A DNA stretch of 64,000 nucleotides, from the NCBI GenBank assembly GCA_000507305.1, contig DF239219.1:186001-250000 (forward strand). The letters are read 5' to 3'. Within the stretch, counting starts at the first letter, position 1. Every line of letters begins with the position of its first letter. Below are positions 42,801-57,800 of the stretch, piece by piece. Below the pieces are notes generated by a model. That model ran no database searches. It saw nothing but the letters and a program-made list of their open reading frames with translations, and was not told the origin of the DNA. Source of the DNA: Breviolum minutum Mf 1.05b.01. Lineage: Eukaryota > Sar > Dinophyceae > Suessiales > Symbiodiniaceae. Made by a program: the position numbers and the translations under genes.

Positions 42801-45800
42801 GTATATCAGCCTTTTGACCATTATTACTGGTTGGATGCTGTCCATCTATCCCGTTATATCAACACCAAGGCTCTACCAATAGTACTTGCTGGTGACCAAG
42901 TAAGCTCACCACCCACATCAGTCTCATCCAAATCAAAATCCGGGAAGGTGATGTTTGAAACCTCATCCCGACGGGAGAAAAAATGCCCAAGGCCCCTGAG
43001 GGGAAATCCCATTCAAAGTGTGGCCCCCGGATCCAGTGATAAGTAGAGTTATAAACTCCAACTTGGTAGGGGTGAAATAACCTGGTAGTTATATATAATA
43101 TAAGGTGTTTTTAATTTATAGGGGCTATAACTCCATCTATAGCGATCGTAAGGGCTCATCTTGTATGTTTCAATAATAGTTGGAACTACCCTTCCCAGGA
43201 TGGTGGCTCGTCAGCACCAGCATGACATGAACCATTTTGAGGCTCTGGAATTCCAAGTGTGGTGTGTTTCATTTTCTAAACATATCTATACAAAATCATT
43301 AAACAAACAAGAATGGCATGCTGAAGTTTGGACTCAAAGTCAAAGCTATTTGGTTTTGTTATGTTAGTATGGTCTACGGGTTTGTTGTTGCTGTTGTTTT
43401 GGTGGCTGTGAGTCAAGGATGGAAATAACATCAAATCATCCAACTTAGTCAGGAAAAAGAAGTCAAAATTGAATCCTTGCGAGAAACACCTTACAACTTT
43501 TGGTTGCTACCGTTGTACTTCCAGCAAAACAAAGGCTCCCTGAATACTCAAAAATAAACTGAACGTTGCAAACTTGTGATTGCAATCGCATGTTGCTTGG
43601 TTGAGACTCCAGTATCCAACTATGAGTCCCCGTCATCTCTACAACATCTTGTCCGAGATCTTTTGCGAGATGTCTGACCTTCTGATATTATTGACACGTC
43701 TTGTAACAACAAGAAAACTCAAAAACAACATGCAATCAACCTGGGCAAATCACCACAAGCCATTCAAAAGCCAGAATTGTCAGCTTTTCTCATGATGGGC
43801 CACCACCCCGGTTGCATTGACCTTTTGCCATTGTCAATTTGTGGATATCTTCTGGTTGTTTTTGAGCTCACCGATTTGGAAGCAATGCCATCTTCACCAG
43901 CTTTTTTGTTTTTTTCTTTTTTGGAAATAGGGCACCCTTCCCTTCCTCTGAAACACACATAGGTTGACGACATCGGAAAATCAAGGACATGCGCATTTCG
44001 GTATCAGAAATTTAAAAATGGTGAATTGGTGAATATTGAATCTATATAGGAATCAACAATCTCCATTTTGTCCAAGGCAACCTCCCCCCCAAAAAAAACA
44101 TCGCAAAGGAAGTTTTTCTCCAAATTCGCACCCTGTTTCCCGAAAACCAAATCGGTAGGGGTGGAAATAAAAAATATGTGAAACCACCACCTAGCTATAC
44201 ATGAATGCTTGTTTTTAATGGTAAAAAAAAATATAGGCAAATTAGTAGGTAAAAGGACTACCATTTCGTCCCATGGATGCGTTCCGCCGGGTCACCGAGG
44301 CAATGGAATCCACGATGTTGAAGGAGATAGGTGTCCTGCTGTGATAGGTTTTTTGAGAGGAAAACGCAAGCAACGTTTCATACCAACGTTATGGGAAATC
44401 CCTATACCCTCTGGTAAACTAACATAGCAATGGAATATCCCCATTTTCAATAGGGAATACATCTTCAAAGGGTCCATTTTCCATTGCTATGTTAGTTTAC
44501 TTACCGGAGTGTATAAGCCTTTTTTTTTGGGTGTTTATGGGTTTTTTGATCCCCAAGAATCTCTAGAGAACACTTTTAAAAACCATGGGTGCCAATGGTC
44601 CCTTGATAGTCTTGTCTTCTATATGTGTATGGTTTTAGGTGATCATTTTATAGTTCTATCTTTAATATAGCTTGGTGATAGAACAAACCAAGGTGGATTT
44701 CGTTGTTGTTTGGCAATATTTCTGACGATGAGGTAGACTGATAATCATAATCATTCATAATTCAGATAATCTGGGGTATGAATATATCGTTGTTTGGGGA
44801 ATATATCAGGGTGAACATTCCAAAAATGTTTGAAACCACCACCGAGATAACCTGGCTAGTTTCCATCCCGAACAAATTGTCCCTATATATTTCAAATTAC
44901 AGCATTGTTCATTGTTCTACTACTGTTGACGGAAGAAATCCCAAACAACCACCTGGGATGTATAAAACCCTGTAAATAATAGGATAAACTACCAACCTCA
45001 ACTGGTGATCGCAGGATTTCTGAACCATCAACAATAGTAATCAACAATTCATCCGTTCCAAAAGCCACCTTTTTTGGGAATTCACAACGGGATTTTTCAT
45101 CGCCAAGGAACGTTTGCTCTACCAACATAGAACGGGTATAAACCTGAGTACCCCAAAAAACAAAAAACATGTCACGACCGAATATGTTGGATCCCCTCTT
45201 CAAGTGAAGGATTTTTGTTTGGGATTCCCTATTAAAATAATGTACCCTCCAGGGAATGGATACATATCCCACCTGGGTAAATTCAAAATCATCTTCAAAA
45301 TTGATTTTTCAGGGGATATGTTAGTTCCCAGGAGGGTAACTATAGTGGAAAAAAGTGACTGGAATACTGGGTGGGGGGGGTAGATCCAAGGAATAGGTCA
45401 AAACTTCAAAAATTATAATTATACAATAACTAGTTGGTGGTTTCAACCCATTTGAATAATATTAGTCAAAATGGGAATCTTCCCCAGGTATGGGTGAAAA
45501 TAGAAAATGTTTGAAACCACCACCTAGATTAAAAAAAAAGGTTGAACAACAACACATCATTCAAAGCCCCTCTATGGTACTGTTGAGAAATTACCCACAA
45601 AAGACATATATACGTATGTTTAGCATTGCTTAGTAAAAATTGAGTACGGTCCAGTACGGTCTACAGAAAGAGACTTGAAAACATGGGAAGTTCAGAATAA
45701 CATTAGAATAACTTCAATTAACTCTGGAGTTTGGCAGTTTCCCGTTGACTTGCTTCTCAAAGAAAACAGCACTCAACGCACAACACGAGATTCATTTGAA

Positions 45801-48800
45801 ACTTGAGGTTCTCTTGCGCAACATCAGCTGATGTTGTTGACATACATTCTTTTTGCAATCACCAATAGGAGAATCCATGAAAATTTCTGGATTGTTGGAG
45901 ACTTTACAACAAATGCTTGAGAAATGCTCTCTTTTTACATCACATGTCTCTCACATGTTTTTCGAAGTCCGTTTGTTTAAGGCTTCACGTTTCATATGTC
46001 GAACTGCCTATTTCCTCGGCGGTCAACCACAAAATCAGACTTGTAAGGAATCCTATAATTCAGGTTTTCCAGGGGTCCAGTGCCCAGTGATCTCTTTCTG
46101 CCAGGGTTATTTTCCCTTTGAACCATGGACTTTTCAAGTTTTCGCCACTCCTTTTCCAACTCACCAAAGCCAAGCTACCAAAATGTACTTCACCATAGCG
46201 GTTTCCTTGGAGAAACCGGAGTGGAAATGCATGAGGCAATGGTTGATGTTTGGTCGTACGTCGTGGATTTCGGATTTCTAGTTCTAAACTGGGAAACACC
46301 AAAGCCAAGCTACCAAAATGTACTTCACCATAGCGGTTTACCTTAGGAGAAACCGGTAGTGGAAATTGCATGAGGACGAATTCGGTTGATGTTTGGTCGT
46401 ACGTCGTGGATTTCGNTTTGGTCGTACGTCGTGGATTTCGGATTTCTAGTTCTAAACTGGGAAACACCAAAGCCAAGCTACCAAAATGTACTTCACCATA
46501 GCGGTTTCCTTGGAGAAACCGGAGTGGAAATGCATGAGGCAATGGTTGATGTTTGGTCGTACGTCGTGGATTTCGGATTTCTAGTTCTAAACTGGGAAAA
46601 ACCACCAATTGATGATTGTGTGACATATTATACTAAAACAAAAGATCTTTCTAGAAGGTTTTGTTGCTGCAAAACGGGATTTCCCATAATCACTGATGAT
46701 CTATTTTAAAAAAACAAGTAGAGAAGGGTTATATAATCCAATCTAGTTGGTGGTTTCAACCCATTTGAAAAAATATTAGTCAAAGTGGAAATCTTCCCCA
46801 AATAGGGGTGAAAATAAACAATCTTCGCAACCACCACCTAGCAATTACCATCCGGAATTTTCCAGCCCTGAATTCTTTTTACAAGGGATCCAATCACTGA
46901 GCATGGTAACTCCTAAATACTTTGTGTTTCCGAGGTGATTGGACACCCTAATACATCTGAGAATATGACGGTTGATTCCTAAGGATACACATTTATAGAG
47001 GAGAATATAATCATCATCTAGGGATGGTGAAACATATGACTGGAAAGTCTTATATGATGATTAGGGTGTCCAATCCCTAAAATTCACACACCCTAATTTT
47101 GGCGATTGATTCCTAGGGATTGCGAAAACAAGTCGTCACTTTTGTTCACTGTTCACACGTCCTCTCAACGGAGTCCAACGTGGATCATGATTCAACCACA
47201 CATCTAATTCAGTGTTGCAACAAACCCTGATTCCATTCTACTATTTGGTGAACAGAACACTTTTAATATCGGCCCAATGACCAGAATCATTGATATCAAA
47301 ATCTCCATATAGCTGGATAGTATGGGACAGGTGTAATCTCCATAAGGCCGCACTATAATCTCCAACACGACCCAAACATCCCAGATGTTTTTTACATCGC
47401 TCAGTGCCAGGATCTGCTGCCACGTTGAGGATTTCACTGGGAGCTACTCCCAGATCAATGCGACTTAAACCCATCTGGTCGCTGGAGAGACTCACCACGT
47501 AATCCTGCGGTCCCAACGAACATTTGTCGTTATGATCTTGCTTTGCGGAAACCACTGGTCAATTGTTGCTAAATAAGACATGATAGCAACAACTTCTGAA
47601 AGCAAGAACATTGCAATGTTGCTATGTTGCATTACGTGGCTTTCCGAAAGTGATGTTAAGACATAGATCCCGGATGTGCTAAAGTGTATACATTTACAGT
47701 ATCTCTGGGTGTATCTCCAAAACTGAAGGGATGGGCCGCGCCCTAAAGAATCACCAGCTTCCTAGTCAAATCAACCAAGGTTTTGTTGTTATTTTTTGAA
47801 TGATATCCAGATCTCTTTTTTGGTGCGGTGGAACGGGGTTGCTCCGGGTAGTGGATAAACCTTTTGCCTCGACATAACTTAAACAAATCCAATAAAAAGC
47901 CCCTCCTGCAAGCGGCTTGGATCTCTAGGAGCTTGCCAAGTGATTTGACCTCCAAGTTCAGACCTCAAGAAAGTGCGTCACGTTCGCGTTCACCCGGCCG
48001 GTGGGAGTTAAAGTTGCCCCCCTCGACTATCTTAAAGTGATTTGAGTGTGACGACTGGGTATATGAACATATGAGTTGAATCAAGGGGATGAGTGTAACC
48101 TATCATAACCTCAGTTTTTACCTGTAAGTTGAACACTTGCGATTTGTTTTTTGGGGTACCTCTTCCAATATTTGCCCGTATCCAAAGGGAAAATCTGGGT
48201 ACTTCTGGGAGAGAACCCAATCGCAGTTTGTTCCCCAAATATTCCCCCATATCGGCCCATGTGCCTTATATTTCCCATGTTTAGTAGGTGCATGGTGAAA
48301 TAACTTTAGGATACTCCACTAAAGGCTAAAGGGTACCCACATTTCCCATTTGACTTGTGCTGAAGTCTTATAAGTCGACTTTGGAACTAAGAGGCCCTAG
48401 CATGGTAGGCATAGCAATCCCATGTCACTATTAATGGGAAAAGGAAGGATCTAAATGGTATGTATAGATACGTTATGCTATGACCTTATGGTAGAAACTA
48501 AGGGTGTCCATTTTTCTGGACCCTGATCACGTTTTCTACAAGTCATCTGTAGCAAATGCAGATTCAGCTATTTGATGGCATTGAGTGAGAATCATGTTTC
48601 ATGTCTCAGCTACGTACGGCCAAATCAAACAAACGGAGATCCCTTACAACACCTGGGACAGAGGAACTGAACTCTCCCAGTCTCCGATGGCCAGGATTAA
48701 CATGTTCAGCAGCTTCAACGTCTCTACATCTTGACCAACATCTCATTTAGGCAATTTATTATACCCCCCCGAAATTTAACATAGCCCCTGAAAAATGGTG

Positions 48801-51800
48801 GTTGGAATACTAGTTTCCTTTTGGGAATGCCTATTTTCATGGGCTATGTTAGTTTCAGGGAGGGTAAATCCTTAAGCTGAATTAAGGTCATTTCGGGGGA
48901 CACTTCCCTTACAATCACCAATTTGGGGTGACCGTTCCCGGCGGGAAATAGGTCGTTATAAATGGGTGTTTCCAAAAATAGGGGTACCCCCAAATCATCC
49001 ATTTTGATAGGGATTTCCAATATAAACCATGCATTTTGGGATATCCCTATTTTTGGAAACACCCAAATTGACTAACATCTCCACAAGGGACTCATCTAAA
49101 TCTTTGTCGACGAAAACGATCAAGGAGGCGCTGGCACTCATATCCTGCCGGTGAAAAATCCATGCGGGAATCAACTGCGGTGCTTCGTGGAACCCAAGGA
49201 TTGGCGGAATCATAGATGGAAGCCCTAAAGCCGTGTCACACACGCAATATGAATTAATACCAGCACCTTCCAAAGGGTGCCAAATGGTTCCTAAAGGGTT
49301 GTCAATTCACCATCCCTTAGGGTTTAATTAATTGGCACCCCTTTGGAAGGTCCAGGTATGTAAATAATGAACAAATAAATATACTTGAACAAATATCTCA
49401 TTGATATTTAAGATATTAATATCATATCTACTACTACTCCTAATGGTGTCGCTAAACTCCTGAAATTGCGGCCAGCTCGAGCTTAGAATTCATCTTTCCA
49501 GCCCCTTCAAAGACATGTATACTATCGAACCTGGAGATGACACCTCAACAAATGCTTCCCCTGGGAGGAGATTTAGATACCTTTTAACACGACAAATATG
49601 CTTTTTTGTTGGAATTTATCGTGATTCATGTGAGTTTCAGAGAAGGTATCGACTGTTTCGTTTTGGAAAAAATGTTGTTTCAGCCAAGGTTCAAATATCT
49701 CATGCACCGTAGGGATGGTCTGCTCTGCCAACGAACTGTTGGCATAAATCAGCAGATGGGTGAAGTTACCTAACGGGTCTTGTTTTTGTTGGTGGGAGTC
49801 GGAATTGGATGTTGTGCTGGAACAGTGCCAAGTCGATTGGAAGGTTCCAATGATTTCTTGGGTGTTTCCCATGAACTTTTAAAGGGAGCAACCAGCAGCC
49901 TTAGAAAGATTAGTCGGCCAAAATTGTGATGTTGGAGACTTGAGAATTGTTGTGTTTGTAAGCAAGTGGTGCTAAACAATCTAATTGATAAGTTTATGTA
50001 GCGTTTAGAAGAACGCAGTGATTGGTATTCCATCAAAATGTAAAGGGATACGGAGACAAATTCCTACATCCGAAGCACATGGATATCATTTTGTCTTAAA
50101 AGGAATATAGACTTCACACAGAAACCACAGAAACTGTGTTTGATATTTCTGTTTGATTTAGTCTTAACACACAGTCTGTGAGCATACAGAAATCAGACAC
50201 ACAGGATCCAGACAGAGCCTCCTACATAATACTTTGAAAGAAAAGTGAGAAGTTCGCAAACAATCAGGTGTACTGGACCAATCTCCCTGGTTACATTGCA
50301 GCTGCTGCAAACTCAATCAGTCCATATTGACTATGATTGCAATCCCCTCAAACTGCAGAATCAAACTAAACTCTTGTGTGATTTCAACCAATTACCAATT
50401 GGATTTTATTGTTGGCATTTCCCAAATCAATCCCATCTAGTCAAGCCATATAGGTATTTACATCCAACTTTTTAAACAGCCCAAACCGGGTGGTTGAGCC
50501 AACCCCCCCCCCGAAGATTCTTGTTGAACCAACAGGTAGAACCTCATCAACCCCACCGAGAACGCCAATCAATGACAAGCGACCCAACGGCGTCTCGGGT
50601 GGAACCACCGTTTCACTCACGCCTTTCGGGATCACACCATGGGATAGGCCATGTTTCGTTGTTGTGCGTTTTTGTTGGTTGGTTGAACATTGGAAAGGTG
50701 TGTCCCAATCTCGGTCGAGTTGTTCCTGGGGCCCTGCAACGTTGGCCCAATTAACCACTTATCAATGGAGTTATAACCACTATAAGTATAGGGTTATAAC
50801 GCCAGTTTCCCATTTACAAGGCCGTTTTTTGGGGGGGTTATAAGTTATAACTCCATTTATAAGTAGTAGGGGACCACGTCGAAATACTAGAGGAAATTCC
50901 ACCCAATACTGGTAGATTCTGAGTAGATTGGTAGATTAGCTGGCTTGTTTTGTGCAAGAGGCTAATAGGCTTAGAAAAAACTAATAGGTTTGTCCCATCT
51001 CGACTCAGTTAGTTGAACTTTTTTTTGGTTTCATCAACTTACCATCCATTTTCGGGTACTATAGGACTAATTTGGGGAAACCCATTTGAGCCACGAAAAA
51101 AAAAAAACTCTTACTTTCCATTATACTGGTTGCTTGATAGGGATCCTTAAAATGGTTTATGAAAGAATCCCAATGTATCTGGGTAGGATTTCATCCCCTA
51201 ATTTGAGGAAACCCTTGAAGTAGCGTAACTTTTTGGGTTGATGATTCAAGAACCTACTTGTATAGGATCCTTTTCAGGGGAAGCCCGACTGATCCAAGCA
51301 GTAACCAGTGAAACTTCCCATACCACGCATGCTAGTGAAATCCGATTGACCTTCACTACTATACATGTTGTTGGATCCTTTTTCTTCACCTGAAACATTT
51401 CATGTATCCCAACTCTTAGTGTTCCAAAACTTTGGCTAAGCAGTTATATAAGAGAACCCTCTGAACATTTTTGTCGACTCAACAAAATCCAGGTGCTTCC
51501 CACTGGAATTTCTGCTATCAATCATAGAACCGAAAAAATTATAGTGTTTCTTTTCTTTTAAAGGCATCTCCTGGTACCCTGCAGGTCCCATTTTTCAGAA
51601 AACCATGTTACTTCCTGGAAGGAATCAACTTATGACCCTAAAAAAACATCCTCAGCGCCGGCGTCACCGATGATAGCGGGGAAGGGCCTAAAGGCTTTGT
51701 ATCAAAGAAGGTCACCTCGCAGTATGGCAACTGCCCTACGTCCGAGTCATCAGACACCTGGAAAAAAACAACGGTAGAACTCGGTGGTGGTTGCTTGGGC

Positions 51801-54800
51801 TAGTTTGTTTAGTTCGGTAGCTAGATAGTTAGTTAGTTAGTTAGGTAGGTAGGTAGTTAGTTAGTTAGTTAGTTAGTTAGTCAATTAACTAGGTTGAGTT
51901 TGTTGAGTTGGTTAGTTAGTTAGTTAGTTACCTAGTTAGTGAGTTAGTTGGTTCGTTTGTGTGTTGATTTGCTTGGTTGTTTTTCTTCTTACTTTTGGGG
52001 ATGTCGGGAAATCGCCGTTTCTTTCAATCCGGAAATCCTAAATTAGAACGATATACACATGTCTTAAAAGGAGAACCACAAAGCAGAAATGAGCAAAACC
52101 TTGATAAAAAGGTTGTGAAGTTCGACATTGCCATATTACAGACTTCTTTTGGATGAAAGTAGATTCGGGGAGGGAAGTAGGATTTTATTGAAATTGATCA
52201 TTTCCGAAGTGGGTTGATGGAAAGAAACATCAGAAAGAAGCAGAATGTACCCGTATAATTCTTTTCAAGCATGCATGTTTCGTCATTTGCCACCATTCAC
52301 AGCAGCATTTACTTGACCTTTACCATCAACAAACAATATTCACCACTACTTTGACCAAACATTTATACAATCATTGAATAGAAAGGTAAAAGTACATGGG
52401 ACACAGTATATAAACAAGTCCGCTATTTTGATCATGGAGTGACCCTTCCTTTCCCCCCAAAGAAAAAGACCATTTCATCGTCTTGATTTTTTTCAAATCG
52501 CCGAGGCTCTTGAACTGATAGCCTTGGTGTTGTTTCAGTGGAAGGGTTGCAATACCCAAAGAAAGGATGCCACTAAAACACGGATCCAATGAAGTACCCT
52601 CCATCTCGCAATATTTCAACTTAACTGGCCTACAATACTACAGAAATGAATGACACCTGTACAAATGTAGATTAATTATGATTAATTATTGCAAATATCA
52701 AGGAACATTTTCCTGTCGAAAATGTGGGAGGACAAAAAATGGCCAATTTACACCACCGAAGTTTAACATAGCCCCTGAAAAATGCTGGTTGGAAGACTAC
52801 TTTCCTGTTGGGAAGGGAACTTTTCAACTTGAGGGGGGTATCTCCAAACCATGCCGTAACTATATGTAACTATACTAGAGTCATAGGTAATGGCCACCCA
52901 ATTCAGAAATCAGAAATCATCGACTTGCCAGGAGCTTCCTCTATAGGTGTAGGGTGCACCACAATACATGTTAGAACCTGACGTACAAACCACACCTTTT
53001 TGTGCAGGTTGCAGAGAATTTCCCTAAAGTCCATGGCTAAGAACCGCGATGAACAATTGCCATGGATTCATTTTGAGAAGGAAAGGAGCACCTTTTGGGT
53101 AGGCCAGGAAATGCCATCAACGAATTTGAAATACAAAGAAACAACAAGTTCCTAAGGTAGGCCATGTTGATGCTTCAGAAATCCAGCCTTCACGCCTTCA
53201 CAATGGGATGATAAAAACTCACCATAAATAATCACCGCTCCTCGGAAATGATCACATATCCCGGGCCCCAAAACACAACGGACTGAGTCGATGTATTTTC
53301 CTTAAAAACCATGGGAAGGGATATGGACTTCTTCCCAGGGTCGTTAACTCGGAGTTATGTCAACCCTATAAACGGCCTTGTAATATGTGTTTCTCCGGGG
53401 TAAATTTGAACCTACTAATTTGTTGGGCCCCGTAACATACCAATTTTAATATAGGGGAATCCATTTTCTTACAACATGGTGCAACCTCAACTGATAAGGA
53501 ACGGTGGAACCTTAATAAATGGTGCTTATGTGAACTAATTCTACTCCCCTGAAAACTAACATGTCCCTTGAAAATCAATGGTTGGAGTATTCCCTACTGA
53601 AATAGTCCCTTTTTAGGAGACATGTTAGTTTTCGGTGGTGTAGGGGCAGTTTCACCCCATTTATAGATCCCTGGAAAAATCATCCATTTTCCTGGAACCA
53701 AGGTACTCACTGGATACGTTGCACCTGTCCGTTGGATCGGTGCTGCTGGAGTCGTCATTCTTCACCCCCAAAAAAAACGTTGAAAACACAACGTTTTTCG
53801 ACACACAAAAAAAACAATGAGACTAATGGAATTGAAGAACTGGAAGTAAAAATGGATAATTCAAGTGATTGGAAGGTAAGTGAGTTCGGTAGTTGAAGGC
53901 ATGTTGTTTTAAATTCATATAATTTGCATAGCTCATATTTCTATATACTTTTTCGTGAACTCATCTCCACTGAATAGTCCCGGTCATCCTGCCTCCTGGC
54001 AAAATAAACATTGTAATGTTCTACCTGCCAGTCGAGGTGCAGTTGTCTGGACTCAACGGAGGTGAGGGAGTCAGGAGTTGAAAATTGATGACAAGAAAAT
54101 GGTATTTCGAAACAGGGACTTACATGATTTTATTAGGAATCACTACCCAAATCATTCCTACCTTTGCCATTTGTACATATATATATTATATATATAAACA
54201 TCGTATTACTATTAGGAATTCAATAAACTGCCATGATTTTTGTTTCATATGAACATTCTGTATTGGAGAAGGTTGGTGTCTTTTCGTTTATCCTTGAAAC
54301 GTTGACACATATGCGGATAAATGGATAGGAAATCTGTGCAATCCCTTCGTTGATTGTCGCTTTTAGGTGGGTGGATAAAGAACCAACACCTCGTGGGGCT
54401 AAGAATATCTGCTATGAATCCAGTGTCGTATCCTCAAAACACGGATTGCGCTCTTTGTACATATAGAGAAAATATATCAATTAGTATGATTACCATATCT
54501 GTACATAATGTAATAATAGTATACAATAGTACCGTACCACTAAAAAACTAAGGGACAGCAAGTACTGTAGAATCTCTTTCTTACTGTTGATGGTTCAGAA
54601 ATCCTGCACCAGCAGATAGATAGCTTATCCGATTATTTACAAGGTCTTTTACATCCCAGCTGGTTCAGGATTTCTGAACCATCAACAGTACCATCCATGG
54701 CAGTTTGTTTCCAAAAAAACATTGAGCAAAGCACATTCACGACCCAGTGACATGGAGAATGAAATGCGGGCAGTTGATATACTGTATATAAATCAATATT

Positions 54801-57800
54801 ATTGTACCCAGGGCGAACTGGTCAAAACATCCATTTACGGAGAAGATTTGACATATCAAGCCTTTCCATTTCCACGTCAAGTTGAGGCAAAATTCCTGGG
54901 GTGAAAAAAAAACATGGTGAAAACTCTGGCGCCAGGTGGAGCCAACCAAAATTTTGCCAACATGGTAATTCCCCTAAGACATCCAAATACCTCCTCATCG
55001 AAAGTGTTTTAGGTACACCCCTGAAATTTAACATGGAACCTGAAAATGATGGTTTTTAATAGGAATCTCCTCTTCCAGTAGTTCATTTTCAGGTTTCATG
55101 TTAATTTTCGTGGGTGTATGTTTTGGGGGGTCCAAATACCGAACCTCAGGAGGCGTTTCAAAATGTCTACGGTTCTACCACTTGCTGGTGACCTGGATAT
55201 ACCCCACTTGAAGCATCGCCCGCTTTGAACGAAAACCACCACCACTTCAAGATTGTTCATTTCGTTGACGCAGTCTTTTTCAAATCTCCCACTTTCTCTT
55301 TGTTAGGCAGGTTAATTCAAAAATTCCAGTGTATATTTATTTATGGCTTTGAGCATGACCAAAAACACAACCTTACAGATAACAAACCCCCCTCATTTCA
55401 CCAGGGGATCCAACGGTAATCCCTCTGTGCTTCTCCTGTGAATGTCATCATCCCAGCCCTGTCCAATCCACCTGTGAAACATCTGAAGGCTCGATCCACG
55501 TCAAATTTCCACCCAAATCACTGGCATCCAAATCATAGTCGTCAAAGGTGATATTGCCAATGATCTGCGCATGTGTCAAGCGTGGACGCTCGCGACCCCC
55601 TCGCATTTCCCATCAACTAACAAACCCTTAAATGATTTTTGCCGGTTTTGGTTTTTGGATTTTTTTACAAAAGGCACAGAAGGTCTTGGCCCTGCTTTGA
55701 GGGTTTGAAACCATAGCAGGTGAAATTTTGACATTTGCAAGATGTGTTGTTTTTCCTGCTTGTTGTTCTAAATCATCTTCTGTGGTTCAAAGGCCCCTTT
55801 CAACAGAAACAACAAACATTTGATCGAAGCGAACTGTGGACACCCGTGGCAGCTAATGTGTTTAAGCAAAGAACTTTGGTTGATAACTCATCGGAAGCAT
55901 TGACAACGCATGAAAGAAATTTCATGAATGGGAATCTAAGGGTAACCCCCCCAATACCAACCTTCTCAAGAAAGAAGGCCTTATTGAGGAGTTATTAACC
56001 ATCATTGTCTCCTCATAATCCCCTAATAGGGGTTGCATTGCGGGGGTGCCATTAGATCCCCATGATTTGTAGGTGTTGGACCAAGACTTGAAGTTTGGGA
56101 TTATTAAGGGACAATGATGGTTAATTGAAACATGTACAATGCAGGGATGTAAACAAAGATGACACAAATTACATGATGCATACTGAAACATTTAGCCAGT
56201 GTTGTAGGTATGTTTATATATATCTGTGAATATGTAAATAAATGAAGATATATTTATATAATCAAATATATATATATATACATTAAACATATATTAATGA
56301 ATGTAGACACAAAACGGCAAGTTAAGCGAGTTCTTGCAGCTCAATATATCAATACATATCCTACATGAGCATATCTGTAAATATGCCCTGCGAAAACGAA
56401 CATGGACAGCAAGAATTCCGAACTCCTTTTCCTGATTAATCATCAACCCTTTGGATGTTCATGTTCATGTTGCCAGGGAAAAAATACGAACCGTACCATC
56501 ATACACCCCCACCAAAAAAATCAGATGTTCATTTCATAAATGTATGCAGCTATAGTAGCAGCACATATGTTTAACTATTTATCATATATAATATATACGT
56601 GTTCTGTATGTACATAGATGAGTCAGAATATGTAATATACGTGCCCAGTATGTACATCAATGAAAATTATATATATATATAAATACGTATAACAAAATAC
56701 CTGATCAAACATGTATCTTAGTAAATCCTAGTACCATCAACCACCCCCCCCCCAACCCAACCAATCAAAATTAACAAAAACCTACATTTTTTACAAAAAT
56801 CAAAACGGTCCCTTCTTTGGTCCCGCACCGACACGGCGTCGGAGATCACGAAGGTGACGGGGGTTGTTTGTTCCACCTTTGGGGAGGATTTTTGGAGCTC
56901 CGTTGAAAGCCCATAGGATCCACATGACTTCCCGACATGAAAAACCATCAAAATTAACAACGATTCATCATGTTTGGTAAATATACCGTTCGTCCCATGG
57001 ATCCCTATGGGAATGATAGATTTGACTTTTTAAAATAATTACCCACATGTTGTATTTGCAAGGGGTTATATCGTCATATCTTTTGTTATTACTCAGATAT
57101 TGCAGAGGTTTTTTTTCAGTGTTTGTTATGATACTTGGTTGCAGTATTGAAATCTGTGCGATGTTTTGGTTTGCTTTCGTTTAGATGCAACATGTTATAT
57201 ATGATTTGCATGATATGTATATATGCTATCTGTGATGTTCATGTACACTCCATTTCACTAGTTGGTGGTTTCAACCCCCTTGAAACATAGTAGTCAAATT
57301 GGATCATTTCCCCAGGTAGGGATGAACATACAAAATATTTGAAACCACCACCTAGTTCATCATCATGTCTGGTGCGTCTAACACCAAGCTCAGCCCCTTT
57401 GATACAAGTTAACTGGCCTCGTGGGATCAGAATACTCCAAGAGTCATTGTACTACCAACCCAATAAATGCAAGATCAAGTAACAAAATTCTATCAAAAAT
57501 CAAACGGGACCTTACCAACGGACCCCTAGGAAAGGTACTAGCGCTATGAGATGCTCAACTTTAGGGGTCCATTCAGTGGGTCCTGTTGGAGATTTCTTAG
57601 AAAAATGTGAACATTACCATACCTGTGCATCAAGTTTGATCCCTGCAATATGGGTAATTTAATGTCCTGCACTCCCTTTGTCCCCTTGCCTTTTTAGGCC
57701 CAAGGCGCAAGGATGGAACGAGTAAAGACTGCAAGGAAACCATGCCCAAGTGTCAAGGTCTCTGCTGGAATTTGCCTACCAAAGTCGAATCGTTCATTTT

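Larger units (their letters stand above)
45144..47407 (-). other. Intronic stretch where R4 C end is missing
   Basis: Holds M1 copies (45430, 46743), an M3-like palindrome (45242-45340) and the gap-containing tandem repeat. No convincing ENFTHFL piece was found. Confidence 0.4.
50623..53710 (-). other. Intronic stretch where R3 C start is missing
   Basis: Phase demands at least one more exon between 53711 and 50622. A piece after TTTCCAG at about 51758 reads VSDDSDVGQLPYCE but is only open in the wrong phase. The rest is an M3 remnant (52751), M4 (53541), an AGTT microsatellite and an M9 copy. Confidence 0.4.

Noticed and set aside
46060-46626. 188-codon minus-strand open frame
   Set aside because: Three copies of one unit joined over an N; no domain, and likely an assembly artefact.
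50490-50560. Second C-like piece VDEVLPVGSTRIF after PPETPL
   Set aside because: Lies inside the intron once the R3 C donor (50583) is used, and phase does not permit it.
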